From: Lamellibrachia satsuma
Taxonomy: Eukaryota > Annelida > Polychaeta > Sabellida > Siboglinidae
NCBI GenBank assembly: GCA_033239005.1
Contig: BSQZ01000011.1
Location: 8,862,501-8,926,500, forward strand
Reading direction: 5' to 3'
DNA length: 64,000 nt
A program made the translations under genes and the position numbers. The notes under the pieces were generated by a model that was not told where the DNA came from, did not search any database, and saw only the letters and a list, made by a program, of their open reading frames with translations. Positions 26,820 to 42,153 of the stretch are shown in pieces; the first letter of the stretch is position 1; each line of letters begins with the position of its first letter.

Positions 26820-27700
26820 TGGTTGTTTTCCGTGGGGTGTGTCTTATCCATTTCCGCTTGCTTTTACAATATGTTTCCCGATGCATGCTGTTTTGGTCTG
26901 CCACCGGTCACACACCCCGTAAATTGCACCTTCTGTTTCCCCTGGATACATCAGGAGAATGCAAAATTTATCCATCAATCCGAAGGACACATAACAAATT
27001 ATGAATAGCTTTCATCGCATATGCCTTCAACGAGGCTAGTCCAAAGACTATGCTGACAGCTACCTCAGTACGTACGTGCATAACTGCGTTAATGTATATA
27101 TGTTTATAGTGCGATAAAAGGCAGTTTATACTCGCGCGGGCGGGCTCATGTAACTGCCAACAGAGCAATTTGATTATATCAAACGGCTGATTGGCATAAA
27201 CAGTGTAGTTTATCATATGAATACGGAATGGTTCGGTCCCAGTCAATATGTTTTATTCAACTAAACGGCTGATTCCGTTATGTGCGACGTTGTTAAGGGG
27301 AATCCAATGTTGGCAGGTTGCCATTGAAACAATTGTTCGAATTATTGGGTTTAGTGTTGTAATCTGTAATTGCAGAGGCCTACACATTCCATACAGAAGT
27401 GAAAACATCTGCCGAAGTGGCTGCAATTTGGGATATGACACTGCCCTAGTAAATATGATAAGGCAAACTGCATACATTGATTTTTGTGTTCATTAGATAT
27501 GGATTAATGATGCAATCTGCTGGCAGAAAACTACTGAATCTACAACGACTTATGCAGCAGTAAATGAAAACAGAAATACACGGTCAAGACGATTTATCTA
27601 CATATATTGATTTCATTAGAAATTCAATACAAATAAATTCCACCAGTTACTTTACATCGGTCGGTCTGATGTAATGTTTCACCAGCACAACATCAATTAG
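26820..27700. other. Unassigned sequence
   Basis: No exon or repeat could be supported. Confidence 0.35.
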
Positions 27701-27706
27701 TCGTGT

Positions 27707-27863
27707 GGACAGAACTCATCTTGGTCGCTCTGGACCGTTTCAAATGACACATGAAGCTCATCCTTGATGCCGAGTTCAAAGGATGCGGCTGTCTGGCTCT
27801 GCACCGGGTTGATAATGTCACGCAATGTTCTAGGATGGAGGTCTTGGATACGGGTTCTATACA
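27707..27863 (-). CDS. Candidate terminal coding exon, gene unknown
   Basis: On the minus strand a good acceptor (a pyrimidine-rich tract ending ATCCCACAG) is followed at 27863 by an open frame. It reads YRTRIQDLHPRTLRDIINPV, QSQTAASFELGIKDEL, HVSFETVQSDQDEFCPHD and then TAA at 27709-27707, which is 51 complete codons plus the stop. Its composition is GC-richer than the flanks, with C- or G-ending codons, unlike surrounding frames. The acceptor is phase 1 (two bases complete the split codon), so it could join any phase-1 donor. I do not recognise the protein. It lies 2.65 kb downstream of the FNDC5-like stop codon on the same strand, so it could be an alternative 3' exon of that gene, a separate gene's last exon, or chance. 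Confidence 0.35.
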
Positions 27864-28374
27864 CTGTGGGATACTAATGAAACGGGAGTGAACGTAAAAG
27901 CCAGATGTTGCTACAGACGATATAAAGCTGTTCTAAAGATTGTGTTGGAATCTAAGAGCTATTCGTCTGTGATTGCACCGCTGGCACAGTACATCGGTGA
28001 ACATTGTTACGAGGCAAATGATATTCCCATGGATAAATGTATCGTGGCAACCGTCTCCGTGCCATGGTTTTATTATACAATTACGACAACAACAACACGT
28101 GCCCGTCTTTAGTAATCCTTACTTACTTACTTACTTATCTTATCTTACATATCACATACTCATACGTTCTGTCTGCTTATCTATGTGCATGCAAGGGCAC
28201 ATACGCACACAAACATACAAACACATATCACAACTTCTTGCTAAGAATTTTATCCAACGAAACTGAGGTATTTGTGCAGTGACTTGCAATGTAGCCAGCT
28301 CTCATAAGCCGTGTGAGTAGTCGAAATAATCGTTCTGGATAAGAAAAGCCCCAAACGTTTAGCACGACAATTAT

Positions 28375-28545
28375 CAAATGACGGGATGTCTGATTTAGTT
28401 ATCTGGTAGATATGTCTGATGTTGTTTGGCAAATGACGGGATGTCTGATTTAGTTATCTGGTAGATATGTCTGATGTTGTTTGGAAAATGACGGGATGTC
28501 TGATTTAGTTATCTGGTAGATATGTCTGATGTTGTTTGACAAATG
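28375..28545. repeat. 55-bp tandem repeat, 3 copies
   Basis: The unit begins ACGGGATGTCTGATTTAGTT and contains ATCTGGTAGATATGTCTGAT. Copies start at 28381, 28436 and 28491. Confidence 0.93.
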
Positions 28546-28984
28546 AGTTTTTTTAATTTTGTATATTATTGAATCAATCTCAGACTTAGATAAATAACTA
28601 CCTGCATGATCAACCTTCATGAAATGGTTGGACATACAAATATACAAGAAACATTACAATGTTCTCTCAAAGACGACTTTTAACGTGTTTACAAACGTCG
28701 TTAGTTAATAAACCCACATTCTTGGGAAGAAACGGATACGCTTCATTGATATATCACGATGAAAGGGGCAATGGAAACAGCGATTAAATCAGTTTGTACT
28801 ACGAACATAAGTTGCTACTACAGTGTCACACATCGCCGATAAAAGGTACCTTCGATCGGCTGAGGGAGATCTACACGGATGTGTGCGTCACCAGAGACAT
28901 CAAACGAAACGAGTATAACAAGTATCTGCAATAAATGTTAGTAGAGTCCACACGTCGAAGAAGTTGACGTAGACGCATCCAGGC

Positions 28985-29366
28985 GACGTCCGGTGGGGGG
29001 CTGAAGGCTCGTTTACACCAGCCAATACATCGTTCGAAACGGTATCGCACGACAATGCACAAACACATGTGTGCGTTTACACGGGCGACGTTTCTAGACA
29101 CTGAGTGCGACCTGTTGACTTGCGCTATTCCCCACTCCAACTTTGATGATAGATCACGACGGGTGTACGTGCACTCGGTCACGGGTGTCGTTGTTTGACC
29201 GCTGTTTCAAAATGTCGGCCGACAGTCGATCATATTGGACCCATCCCCAATTCCAGCGACACAATCGCAGCCACACATTTGCCTCGTGATTTTGTCCAAT
29301 TATGTCGCACGACACAGTGAGGGACGACATAATCCGACATACATCGTTCGTGTAGAGAGGCCTTGA
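28985..29366. mobile_element. Possible MITE with imperfect terminal inverted repeats
   Basis: The left end reads AAGGCTCGTTTACACCAGCC. The right end, read on the minus strand, is AAGGCCTCTCTACACGAACG. The shared pattern is AAGGCyC..TACACnA over about 16 bases. The interior is non-coding. No target-site duplication could be fixed by eye, so this is tentative. Confidence 0.35.
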
Positions 29367-29651
29367 CACACATATTCCACTATTGACGATAATTTACCCA
29401 GCACTTAGCATCCAATCATTGGGTACGCAACTGCATGCGCCAGTATGCATTAGACATTGTGTTCTTTGTACATAGTTTTTAAAAAGGATCAGCTACGCAG
29501 AAATAACGGTCTAGGCTAGTTGCAGGGCCGTTTTTTCGTGGGTAAAGTTTGTTGCCGTAGCCAATGGCGTACAGATGTAACGTTTGTTACAGCAGGTCAA
29601 CATACCGCACAGCGTACACGAGTCAGTAGACAACACAAAGGCCGTCAATGC

Positions 29652-30513
<862 letters not shown>

Positions 30514-30920
30514 TTATAAAGAACTCGTGTCTTCTTCCGACTCTTCGAGCTCTCTGATGGGCGACACAGGTGCCAACAGTTTCGCCGGCGGCTTGATGCT
30601 GGTCTTCAGCGGAAGGTCGACCACCTTGATGTTCGGCATCGTCTGCATGCGCTGTAGCCGCTTCTCCCGGGCCTGCATGTTCTTCTTGCGCTCGGCCGAG
30701 AAGTTGCGATAGATGACGCTATCCGTCTGATGTTTCACCACCTTCACCGTGTCCAGGTTCTTCGGCTGCTGCTTGAAGTTGTAGTCCCGCGGCTGCATGA
30801 TTCGCATCTTTGCCCAGTTACGCAGGAACATCCCGATGGCGTAGAACCACGCCACCAGGATGCTGGCGACGATGATCACCTCTCCCGGACGAACCGACAC
30901 CGACCCGGCCACCTCGACGG
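30514..30920 (-). CDS. FNDC5-like: FNDC5-like gene, exon 3 (transmembrane helix + cytoplasmic tail)
   Basis: Last coding exon, residues 128-262 of the predicted protein; the stop TAA is at 30516-30514. The acceptor is TTTTTCCTGTTTCAG (AG at 30922-30921) and the phase-1 split codon joins exon 2 as G|CC (Ala). After a short linker, SVSVRPGEV leads into a hydrophobic helix (IIVASILVAWFYAIGMFL, about residues 143-160), then a basic stop-transfer RNWAKMR. Human FNDC5 has a comparable GEV-hydrophobic segment after its FN3 domain (family knowledge). The tail is highly charged: KNLDTVKVVKHQTDSVIYRN, then AERKKNMQAREKRLQRM, a proline-rich PLKTSIKPPAKLLAPVSP and the acidic end ELEESEEDTSSL. The tail is longer than in human FNDC5 (212 aa in total) and I cannot assign it a function. 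Confidence 0.85.
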
Positions 30921-30954
30921 CTGAAACAGGAAAAATCTTGTTATAATCCTCTGT

Positions 30955-31041
30955 GAGTATGTACGTACGTACGTTTGTACGTACGTGCGTATGTGTGCTT
31001 GTATGTATTTATGTATTTTTGTATGTATGCATGTACGTATG

Positions 31042-31072
<31 letters not shown>

Positions 31073-31230
31073 GTATGTATGTATGTATGCATGTATGTAT
31101 GTGTGAATGTATGTATGTATGTATGCATGTATGTATGTATGTATGTATGTATGTATGTGTGTATGTATGTATGTATGTATGTATGTATTGTATGTACGCA
31201 TGTATGTACGCATGTATGTATGTATGTATG

Positions 31231-31264
<34 letters not shown>

Positions 31265-31325
31265 TGTATGTATGTATGTACATATTTATGTGTGTATGCA
31301 TGCATGCATGTATGTATGTATGTGC

Positions 31326-31395
<70 letters not shown>
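30955..31395. repeat. (GTAT)n and (TG)n microsatellite in intron 2
   Basis: An interrupted tetranucleotide array (GTAT with GTAC, GCAT and GTGT variants) from 30955 to about 31330, followed by (TG)n to 31391. It begins about 35 bases from the exon 3 acceptor. Long Tyr-, Cys-, Met- and His-rich frames here are artefacts. Confidence 0.93.
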
Positions 31396-31399
<4 letters not shown>

Positions 31400-31403
<4 letters not shown>

Positions 31404-32870
31404 GTGTATGCATGCTATGCTACTCTTCCTAGACAATATGCATCTCGGGCGCCAAACTTTTGGTGATCATCTACGACCCACATTCGGGTCGTCTTAGTTT
31501 TATTTTTTTTAATTCACCCCGCTATTTCCGCTTCTACGAACAATCGAATTACCCTTTGTGGTTACTACGTACAACTGTCCGCAACGTAATTACGTACAAT
31601 TGTTGACAATATTCAATGGTCCGACGTTACGTAATACAAGGCAAGGCGTCGCAATTTCGAGAGGTGTTGACTTGCAGCCAAGTACCAAGGAAAATATGGA
31701 TATTTATGTGATAACGTTATTTTTAATATTGTTATCGAGACAGTTTCTTACTTACGAAGCCCCGTTAAGAGGATGGACATTTTTGCTAGTATCATTAATT
31801 TATTTCCGGGACCATGTCATACGAATAAATTGCCAGTGGTTTTGAGACGCACCCTGACAATTTGTTTTATGAACACATTTGCAGACTACGCTACTCCTTG
31901 CTTAAATGTATGGATAAGGCTGGCAGCATAGAATGTATATGTCACTGACGGAAACGTCTATGCTTATTTTCTCGAAGACCAATGTGTAGGAATTGACGAA
32001 AACGCTACAGCAGGTCGGCGATGGCATAATTCAGAGTGTACCGTTTTTGCTTATTAAACCCGAGTCATCGCTCGGCTATAGTAGGGCCTACACGGTGTTC
32101 AATTCCACTTCGGATTATAGTTGCATTGACTTGAATAACTAAATTTGCCCGATTTCAAAACCGCTTTGCCAAAACAAATTAGATTGTTATGGAAACAAAT
32201 TGTGTTTTTTGTGTAGCATATTATGACAACAGATTATTACATAAAACAATCACATGACTAATTTATTATAACCTCATTATAAAAAACGAGAATTAATTCA
32301 GAATTGCATAGATAGCCGATAAATAGGCATACACATAGTATTTCCAATAGCCGCGGTTTAAGAAGACATCGCAGCATGTACGGTAACTATAACGGACCCA
32401 ATGGAACGTTGCCGATTATTTATAATTATCATCTGTGATCGAGTCAACATACTTTGTATTCGTACACCTTAATCGGTGGTATTATATGGACGCTGTCGAC
32501 GCTTCCTCGAGTTTACAATGTTATTACCAAGTTGATGCTATCTGAGATGCAGCGGCGCCGCTTTACACGTCTGATTGCTCAACCAGCGATGTACCGCGTC
32601 AGCGAACGGCGGTACATCGCACGCCGATCTTAGCAGACAGGCCAGACTATCGTATCACTCTCTCGACACATGAAACCGCCGTCGCTCGCAAATTGTTCAC
32701 ATCACCGGAGACGATGTGGATGGTGTATATATCATACTTGAACGGACCGGCCGACCTCACGGGTACTCAGTAAAAAGTGGAACTGAAGCCATGCAACAAA
32801 AACCAGATAACTGTATATGTGCGGCGTTCACACGGGAACGTCTCGAGTGAATGCTATACATGCCAGATCA
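31400..32870. other. Intron 2 of the FNDC5-like gene, unassigned
   Basis: No repeat family or exon was recognised. Confidence 0.4.
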
Positions 32871-32875
32871 TCTGC

Positions 32876-33245
<370 letters not shown>

Positions 33246-33479
33246 ACACGATATAACCGGAAAACATGGAATTACATTCAATTTGAAAGTTCATCATATT
33301 GTTGACAACGATGTCAAATTAGCGCATTAGACACCGAGAATCGAGAAAAATTATATATAGGGCGAGGTGGGACGACAGCAAATTATGATGAAATCCTCCG
33401 ACTTTTTGTTTATCTGGGTGTGCACCAAATGACTTCTGCACAGACGAGTCTGTGTTTTGTGAAGTGGCACGCAAAGATG

Positions 33480-33668
33480 CCACCAACACCACGACGGAAC
33501 CGCAGACTACGTGTGCACTGTGCATGCCACCAACACCACGACGGAACCGCAGACTACGTGTGCACTGTGCATGCCACCAACACCACGACGGAACCGCAGA
33601 CTACGTGTGCACTGTGCATGCCACCAACACCACGACGGAACCGCAGACTACGTGTGCACTGTGCATGC
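33480..33668. repeat. 47-bp tandem repeat, 4 copies
   Basis: The unit begins CCACCAACACCACGACGGAA and ends GTGTGCACTGTGCATG. Copies start at 33480, 33527, 33574 and 33621 and are essentially identical, so the expansion is recent. Confidence 0.95.
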
Positions 33669-34009
33669 ATTCTGACAGGTTTCTCGCAATCTGAATACTC
33701 AATGACATGACAGTCCTACTATAATTATAATATATAACTGTACCACAGTTAATCACGACCGACGAAGTTAACAACAACACACCGACTTCAATTGTAAGGA
33801 GAGTTCGCACCGCCGTCGTTTTGATGTCTAAACGAATAAGAAAGTGTGAGCTTTAGCAATCTTTGTACATCCTGTATGTGTATTATATATATCATTGACA
33901 CATTTTAGAGCGAACGTTTGCCAATGACTACAGACGTCCCTCAGCAACAGGAGACTACTTTGTCTTGAGTCCAACCTACTCAACGACGCGGTGTGTGAAT
34001 GGAAGATGC

Positions 34010-34335
34010 GTGAATCGAAGACGAGTTGCGTGAATAAAAGAGGCGGTGTTTGAATCGAAGACCCGGTGTTCGAATTGAAGACGAGTTGTCTGAATAGAAG
34101 ACGCGGTGTTTGAATCGAAGACGCGGTATGTGAATCGAAGACGTGTGGTGCGATTCGAAGACGCGTCGTGGGAATCGAAGACGCGGCGTGGGAATCGAAG
34201 ACGTGGCGTGCGAATCGAAGACGCATCGTGTGAATCGAAGACGAATAGCGTGAATAGAAGACGCGGTGTGTTAATCGAAGACGCGGTGTTTGAATCGAAG
34301 ACGCGGTGTTTGAATCGAAGACGAGGTGTGTGACG
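34010..34335. repeat. 20-bp tandem repeat, ~16 copies
   Basis: The unit is about GAAGACGCGGTGTTTGAATC with many single-base variants, and GAAGAC recurs every 20 bases. A 20-bp period cycles through reading frames, so open frames on both strands are artefacts. Confidence 0.93.
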
Positions 34336-34633
34336 AGACTTGCGTCCTCTATGAATTCCATCAAGTACCCCCGTCACTACCAGTGTCTTTAATTACATTA
34401 ATCCAACCACGACTTAGTCACCCAATGTGTTTAAATTGGATGCACGAACTTACGTCCAACGCCTCAGATTGTGACCAAGCGCCTATTCACAACCAGCGTT
34501 TTCTGCAGATTCCAGCGACTTCCCACGACTAGGACGCGCACTGACTTGTAATAGCACCAGATTTGACGACTAAATAAGCCGAACTGCCAGTCAGGAAGCG
34601 CGCACCTCATCTCAAGCAAATTCACCTCATTTC

Positions 34634-34695
34634 ACCTATCCTCTTCGTGCCAAGTGGCCCATACGGATGAAGTGCATCTCCTTCAGATCGCTCTG
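34634..34695 (-). mobile_element. Fragment of a LINE C-terminus
   Basis: The phrase TCCTCTTCGTGCCAAGTGGC closely matches the start of the LINE 3' coding end at 24143 (ATCCTCTTCGTGCCAGGTGG). The minus strand reads ATWHEED. It is too short to classify further. Confidence 0.4.
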
Positions 34696-34699
34696 TCAG

Positions 34700-35529
34700 C
34701 TGCTACACGTCTGACTTCGTTCCAGCAGTTCCGTCACAGGCAAACTCTGTCTAAACTCGCGTGTATATCTCACGTCTCTCTGCATCCAGCTGTCACTATC
34801 AGGTTGTCGATATACGGGTGTCACGTTTCCGTCAAATAGTCAACACTAAAACTTCGCGGTTTCATCACTGTCGTATATTGAAAGGACAAACACATGACGG
34901 CGTAGATGCTTGTCAATCGCAACACAAACAAAATGTGGTTGTTCTCAGGTGGATGAGATTTTGACAGATGTCATATGATATGGTGACGTGGGCAATAATG
35001 ACGGTGTGTGGCTTTAGATAACTGTTTCGTTGAGCAGGCACATCATCGCAGTAATTGCCGTCAGCAAGCCGATCGCCGCTTGTTTGTCGTCGCCAAGCTT
35101 TAGACCGGAGACAGCGTTTGATGATGATGATAACGATGATGACGATGACAACCAATGATTATGACATTATTAGTGTCAATTAAGGCAACGACGACGACGA
35201 TGTTAGTTGTGATGACCATGCATTTCTTAATGATATAAATTTACCAAAATTCCAAATAAAAATAAAAATGTCACGTCAACACAGAACGAAAATAGGTGAT
35301 TAGAATAAGTCAAAGGAAGCCAATGTAGTTAGAGTTCTGCATGTTCTATGTTTCTTAAAAATGAACACATTTTTACGTCTACCGATTTACCACCATGTCA
35401 AATTTCAAGGTTCTGAAGACGTATCAATTACTCCAAACTGAACAACTCATATTGATGTGAAAGTATATATTTTTTGTGTACTTAACAAATAAAATAAACA
35501 TAATTACAATAAATTAAAACCACACTAAC
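34700..35529. other. Intron 2 of the FNDC5-like gene, unassigned
   Basis: Contains short GAT/GAC trinucleotide runs near 35120-35205. No exon was recognised. The right end is the splice donor of exon 2. Confidence 0.4.
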
Positions 35530-35817
35530 CCAGCATCGTATGGAAGACAACGAGGTCGCTGGCGACACTCGTGCCTTCGTTATTTGTGGCCGTGATAAAG
35601 ACGCGGTACTGAACGAGAGGACGCAGGTCGTGCAGCGTGTACTGACGGCGGACTCCCGGGATCTCAATGCGGACCCGCTCCTCGACCAGGTCCGCCGAAG
35701 ACCGCACCGTGATCTCGAAGGTGTCGGGTTCGACATGGCTCCCTGTCAACCACACGAGGTCAGCTGACGTCGGCCGTATTGCGGCTAGGGTGAAGTTGAC
35801 TGGGGTCGATGGTTTGT
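35530..35817 (-). CDS. FNDC5-like: FNDC5-like gene, exon 2 (fibronectin type III domain)
   Basis: A symmetrical phase 1-1 exon of 288 bp encoding residues 32-127, a complete FN3 domain. The acceptor is TTTGTTGTAG before ACAAACC and the donor is G|GTTAGT at 35530/35529. It starts DKPSTPVNFTLAAIRPTSAD; the FN3 core Trp is at about residue 54 (ADLVWL), and the Leu/Tyr block YTLHDLRPLVQYRVFITA includes Tyr102, followed by NNEGTSVAS. In human FNDC5 the domain begins with a similar SPSAPVNVTV and carries an N-glycosylation sequon at that Asn (family knowledge); here Asn39 (NFT) is in the same position. Human FNDC5 ends its domain ASEPVLFKT, and this one ASDLVVFHT. The domain should be extracellular and able to bind protein partners. 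In vertebrates it is shed as irisin; whether that happens here cannot be read from sequence. Confidence 0.88.
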
Positions 35818-35997
35818 CTACAACAACAAATGATGTCGTGATTATAATGATGTCAACAATAACAAGAAGCACTGCATGACATTATTATTATTATTAGTAG
35901 TAGAAGTATTACTAGTAAAAATACTCATCATGCTGAGGGAATAACATGGTGTATCATAAGTGACTGTCACGCTAAAAATATTTAAACAATTTCAAGA

Positions 35998-36302
<305 letters not shown>

Positions 36303-37570
36303 CGGTAGCTGGATCATAGTACAATTATTACGATATATATGCGTCCTCCTGTCTCGTAAGTCAGTGGTTTGTGCCTGTGAAGTTTCCTCTAAAGGACGCA
36401 AACCTGGCCGAAGTGCATAACAACTTTGGGTTGCCCAGTCGTCAGGATGCCGTGAGCGTGATATGTCCAGTATTAATTACTTATAGGTGGAGGTTGGAAA
36501 AATGAGCGTCGTGGCGTGTCTCATTATTATTATTATTAGCATCAATTTTATTCTGCGTTTATGGAACAAAATGTTACAAATCAACGCAATTCATAAAAGT
36601 CAGTCAACAATATTTCTAATGAATCAACAGATCGATCACAGTCGACATCTTGTCACTACGAATTCGTGATTTATCATGGTCGTCTTCGGGGTGGCACCTT
36701 TCAGGAGCGGAATGGTTGCGTGGTCTCGGTGTACGCAGCTAGTAGAGGTTTCTCGCTCTGAGTGACATCCTGTGGAACAACGACGGCGCGATATGCCACG
36801 ATATCATTAGTGAATGTTCACTGGTCATGCTACAGACCGATCGTCCGTGGAAACATGAGAGTCTAGTGCGAGTGGTTCTGCAATCTCCAGATTCGACAGA
36901 GAGTCACAGAGGTGGCTGTAACCCCTTAATCAACCGGTTTACGTAGTTTCAGTGGGATTTTTTTGTTAAATACCTGCGACTATCTAAAGCCGCGTTTATG
37001 TTTTTGCATTCGCTGAACGTAGATAACATTATTGACATGCCTAGAGAAACTGGTTGTACGCACTAACTTTATAATCTGTGATGCATCGACTGGGCGTATT
37101 AAAAGGCCGCAATGGGAATAAAGTGTCAGCCTCAGCTATACACCATAGCACGCACACACGCACGATTTCCCCAAGCATAGCGCGACATAAAAAAGCAATC
37201 TGGTCGTTATCGTATCCCCGACACATGCATGACGCACACCTAGCACAACTATTCCCTTGGTGCTGAGCACCAACGGAAGAGCGCGCTGCAGTATCCGTCA
37301 ATCTCCGAAACATGTCGATGCGAAGATCGACCCTCATCGACCGAGCCGACACTTTAGACATATATAATAGGTTCGTAGGCCCGCGACACGACGGTCAATC
37401 TGTCTGCGTCTCGTTAGATCTACTATATATTCTACTTGTCAAACCTCTGAGGCAGATGCAAGTACAGATTACTGCTTCACAAAATCACAGCGTGCGTATA
37501 TCTTGCTGGGGTTTGACGGTTGCAGTGGTGATATTTTGTTTGATGTGCCGACAGCACACTGTATAACAAC
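36303..37570. other. Intron 1, unassigned
   Basis: No exon or named repeat was recognised. Confidence 0.4.
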
Positions 37571-37575
37571 GACAT

Positions 37576-39555
<1,980 letters not shown>

Positions 39556-39557
39556 AG

Positions 39558-39880
39558 TAAAAGGTAAAGGTAAGTTCTTATATAGCGAAGTCCTATCTAA
39601 TAAACAAATGTATAGTAACTCTATACAATAAGAACAAATACATAGCAGAGCTAAGTCCTATCTAATAACAAAAGGTAAAAGGTAAAGGTAAGTTCTTATA
39701 TAGCGCAGTATCCAGTCCTTAGGATTGTTCAAAGCGCTTTACACTTCAAACCTGGCAGACCTGTTCATTCCAATGCCATTTCAACTTCTCTGGGAAGCAT
39801 TCAGCCACCCTGCAATTACTGCGACGATTCGTTCACATATCCACCACTGCATGTATTTCCAAGTACTCATTTAAGTAGAT
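39558..39880 (-). mobile_element. SINE fragments (same family as 11056-11385)
   Basis: 39690-39870 matches the SINE body and 3' end at 11056-11240: TTCTTATATAGCGCAGTATC, CAAAGCGCTTTACA, CTCTGGGAAGCAT and TTCACATATCCACCACTG. The tRNA-like head is absent. A short second 3' end (GTAAGTTCTTATATAGCG) lies at about 39570-39590. Both are flanked by GGTAAAGGTAAG/AAAAGGTAAAAGG. On the minus strand these are the CTTACCTTTACCTTT tail repeats expected at a SINE 3' end. Confidence 0.7.
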
Positions 39881-40211
39881 AATAGTTGCATCACATATAC
39901 AATTGGTTTGTTTCCAATATTGTAATAATTTTGTTCAACCTTAGCTCGGCGCTGTTACTACGGTAGCCGTTGTTATTCCAAAGTTATACGCAACTGATCT
40001 ACTTTACGACAGTCATCTGATTTAAATTTAAGTAAACGTTTAAACGTAGTCACGTGATGTTGATGTGTATTAACATAATTGAGCAAAGCAGCGCTAATGT
40101 TAACATTCTAACAAATGATGCTGACCTTGCAACACATTATGTTGATCTTCGAAATTATACACTATAACGTTACTGACAGCGCAATAAACATGACATTACC
40201 ACCGCAAACGT

Positions 40212-40618
<407 letters not shown>

Positions 40619-40769
40619 CATTATTACAATCCAACTACACGTATTTTCTATTTCTCTTTATTACAAAGACAATCCATAAACTCTTCTTCCTAGATACCAA
40701 TCTTTCTGAATTACTGTGACCAGAAAGTGGGGTGTGACAAGTAAGACGGGATATGTTTGGGAAGCCATT

Positions 40770-40790
40770 CGGGAGAAGAAGACGAAGAAG

Positions 40791-40835
<45 letters not shown>

Positions 40836-40993
40836 GAGAAAGAGAAACAGAGACAGAGAGTGAAGGAGAATGAGGGAAAGAGAGGGAGATAGAGAGGATG
40901 TAGAAAGAGGGCGGGAGGGGGGAATGGAGAAGGAAACGGAGAGGGAGATGGAGAGAGAGAGAGGGGATGGGAAAGGAGAAGAAGAGGACAAAT

Positions 40994-41031
<38 letters not shown>

Positions 41032-41115
41032 TAGAGGTAATGGGGAAGGAGAGGGAGAGGGAGAGTGGGGGGAGGGTAGGGAGATGGAGAAGGGGAGTGA
41101 GAGTGAGGGGGGATG
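40770..41115. repeat. Purine-rich (GA/GGA)n tract
   Basis: About 340 bases almost entirely purine on the plus strand, mixing AGAG runs with GGGAGA/GGAGAA. Such homopurine tracts can form triplex (H-DNA) structures in vitro; that is general knowledge and was not tested here. Confidence 0.85.
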
Positions 41116-41764
41116 GGGATGGGGTTGGGTTTCCCTATAAAGAAAGAAAGGCTTTGCCATTATGAATAACCTTGTTTACACACTTACCGGTGCTCCAAAT
41201 GGAGTGAATGACCGCTTAATGCTGTTGAAGCTCTCACTGCCGGGGAATAGCAACTAACCACCAACAGCGCTTTCGCCCACACAATGGCAAACCAAGATGA
41301 AGCATAGAAAAAAATTCATGAAGATCTTGATTAATGCTATGCCGCCCTGATTAATGCTAAATCATCAGGATTGGGAAGGGATTATTAGACGAAATGGTTG
41401 CCTACCGCTAAGCATGAACTTTTTATCACAAATACGGTCTTTCGCCTCCCAAACCGTAACAAGACAGCATGGGTGCACTCACGCGCTAAGCGCTGGCACT
41501 TGATCGACTAATGCATCACCAATAATAAAAACAGGCAGGATGTATGAACAATAAAAGGCATGCGCTGTGCTAACTACTGAACCGACCATCAACTGATCAT
41601 ATGAAAATGTGCTCAAGAGCCAAGCCATCAGATGCCCTCAAAGTAAGAAGGTCTCAAAGGACTTACTATATCTAGGCTCAAACGGGACAACATCAAAAAG
41701 AATCTCTTAGAGGAACTGGACAAGGCAGATTCTCACTTAATCGAGGGAAAGTTGTGCACCTCTG

Positions 41765-42127
41765 CATTTGAGACTGTTAGCTCTACCACGCAAAAACATT
41801 TGAGACTGTTAGCTCTACCACGCAAAAACATTTGAGACTGTTAGCTCTACCACGCAAAAACATTTGAGACTGTTAGCTCTACCACGCAAAAACATTTGAG
41901 ACTGTTAGCTCTACCACGCAAAAACATTTGAGACTGTTAGCTCTACCACGCAAAAACATTTGAGACTGTTAGCTCTACCACGCAAAAACATTTGAGACTG
42001 TTAGCTCTACCACGCAAAAACATTTGAGACTGTTAGCTCTACCACGCAAAAACATTTGAGACTGTTAGCTCTACCACGCAAAAACATTTGAGACTGTTAG
42101 CTCTACCACGCAAAAACATTTGAGACT
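41765..42127. repeat. 32-bp minisatellite, 11 copies, seeded in LINE coding sequence
   Basis: The unit begins CATTTGAGACTGTTAGCTCT and continues ACCACGCAAAAA. Copies start at 41765, 41797, 41829 and so on, with a final partial copy at 42117. The copies are practically identical. The unit reads FETVSSTTQKH-like in the LINE frame once, but a 32-bp period shifts frame each copy, so the expansion was not under coding constraint. Confidence 0.95.
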
Positions 42128-42153
42128 GTGGAGATCAATGAGCTGTTTCAGGA

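Noticed and set aside
33480..34335. CRISPR-like regular repeats
   Set aside because: The units are head-to-tail with no unique spacers; these are eukaryotic minisatellites.
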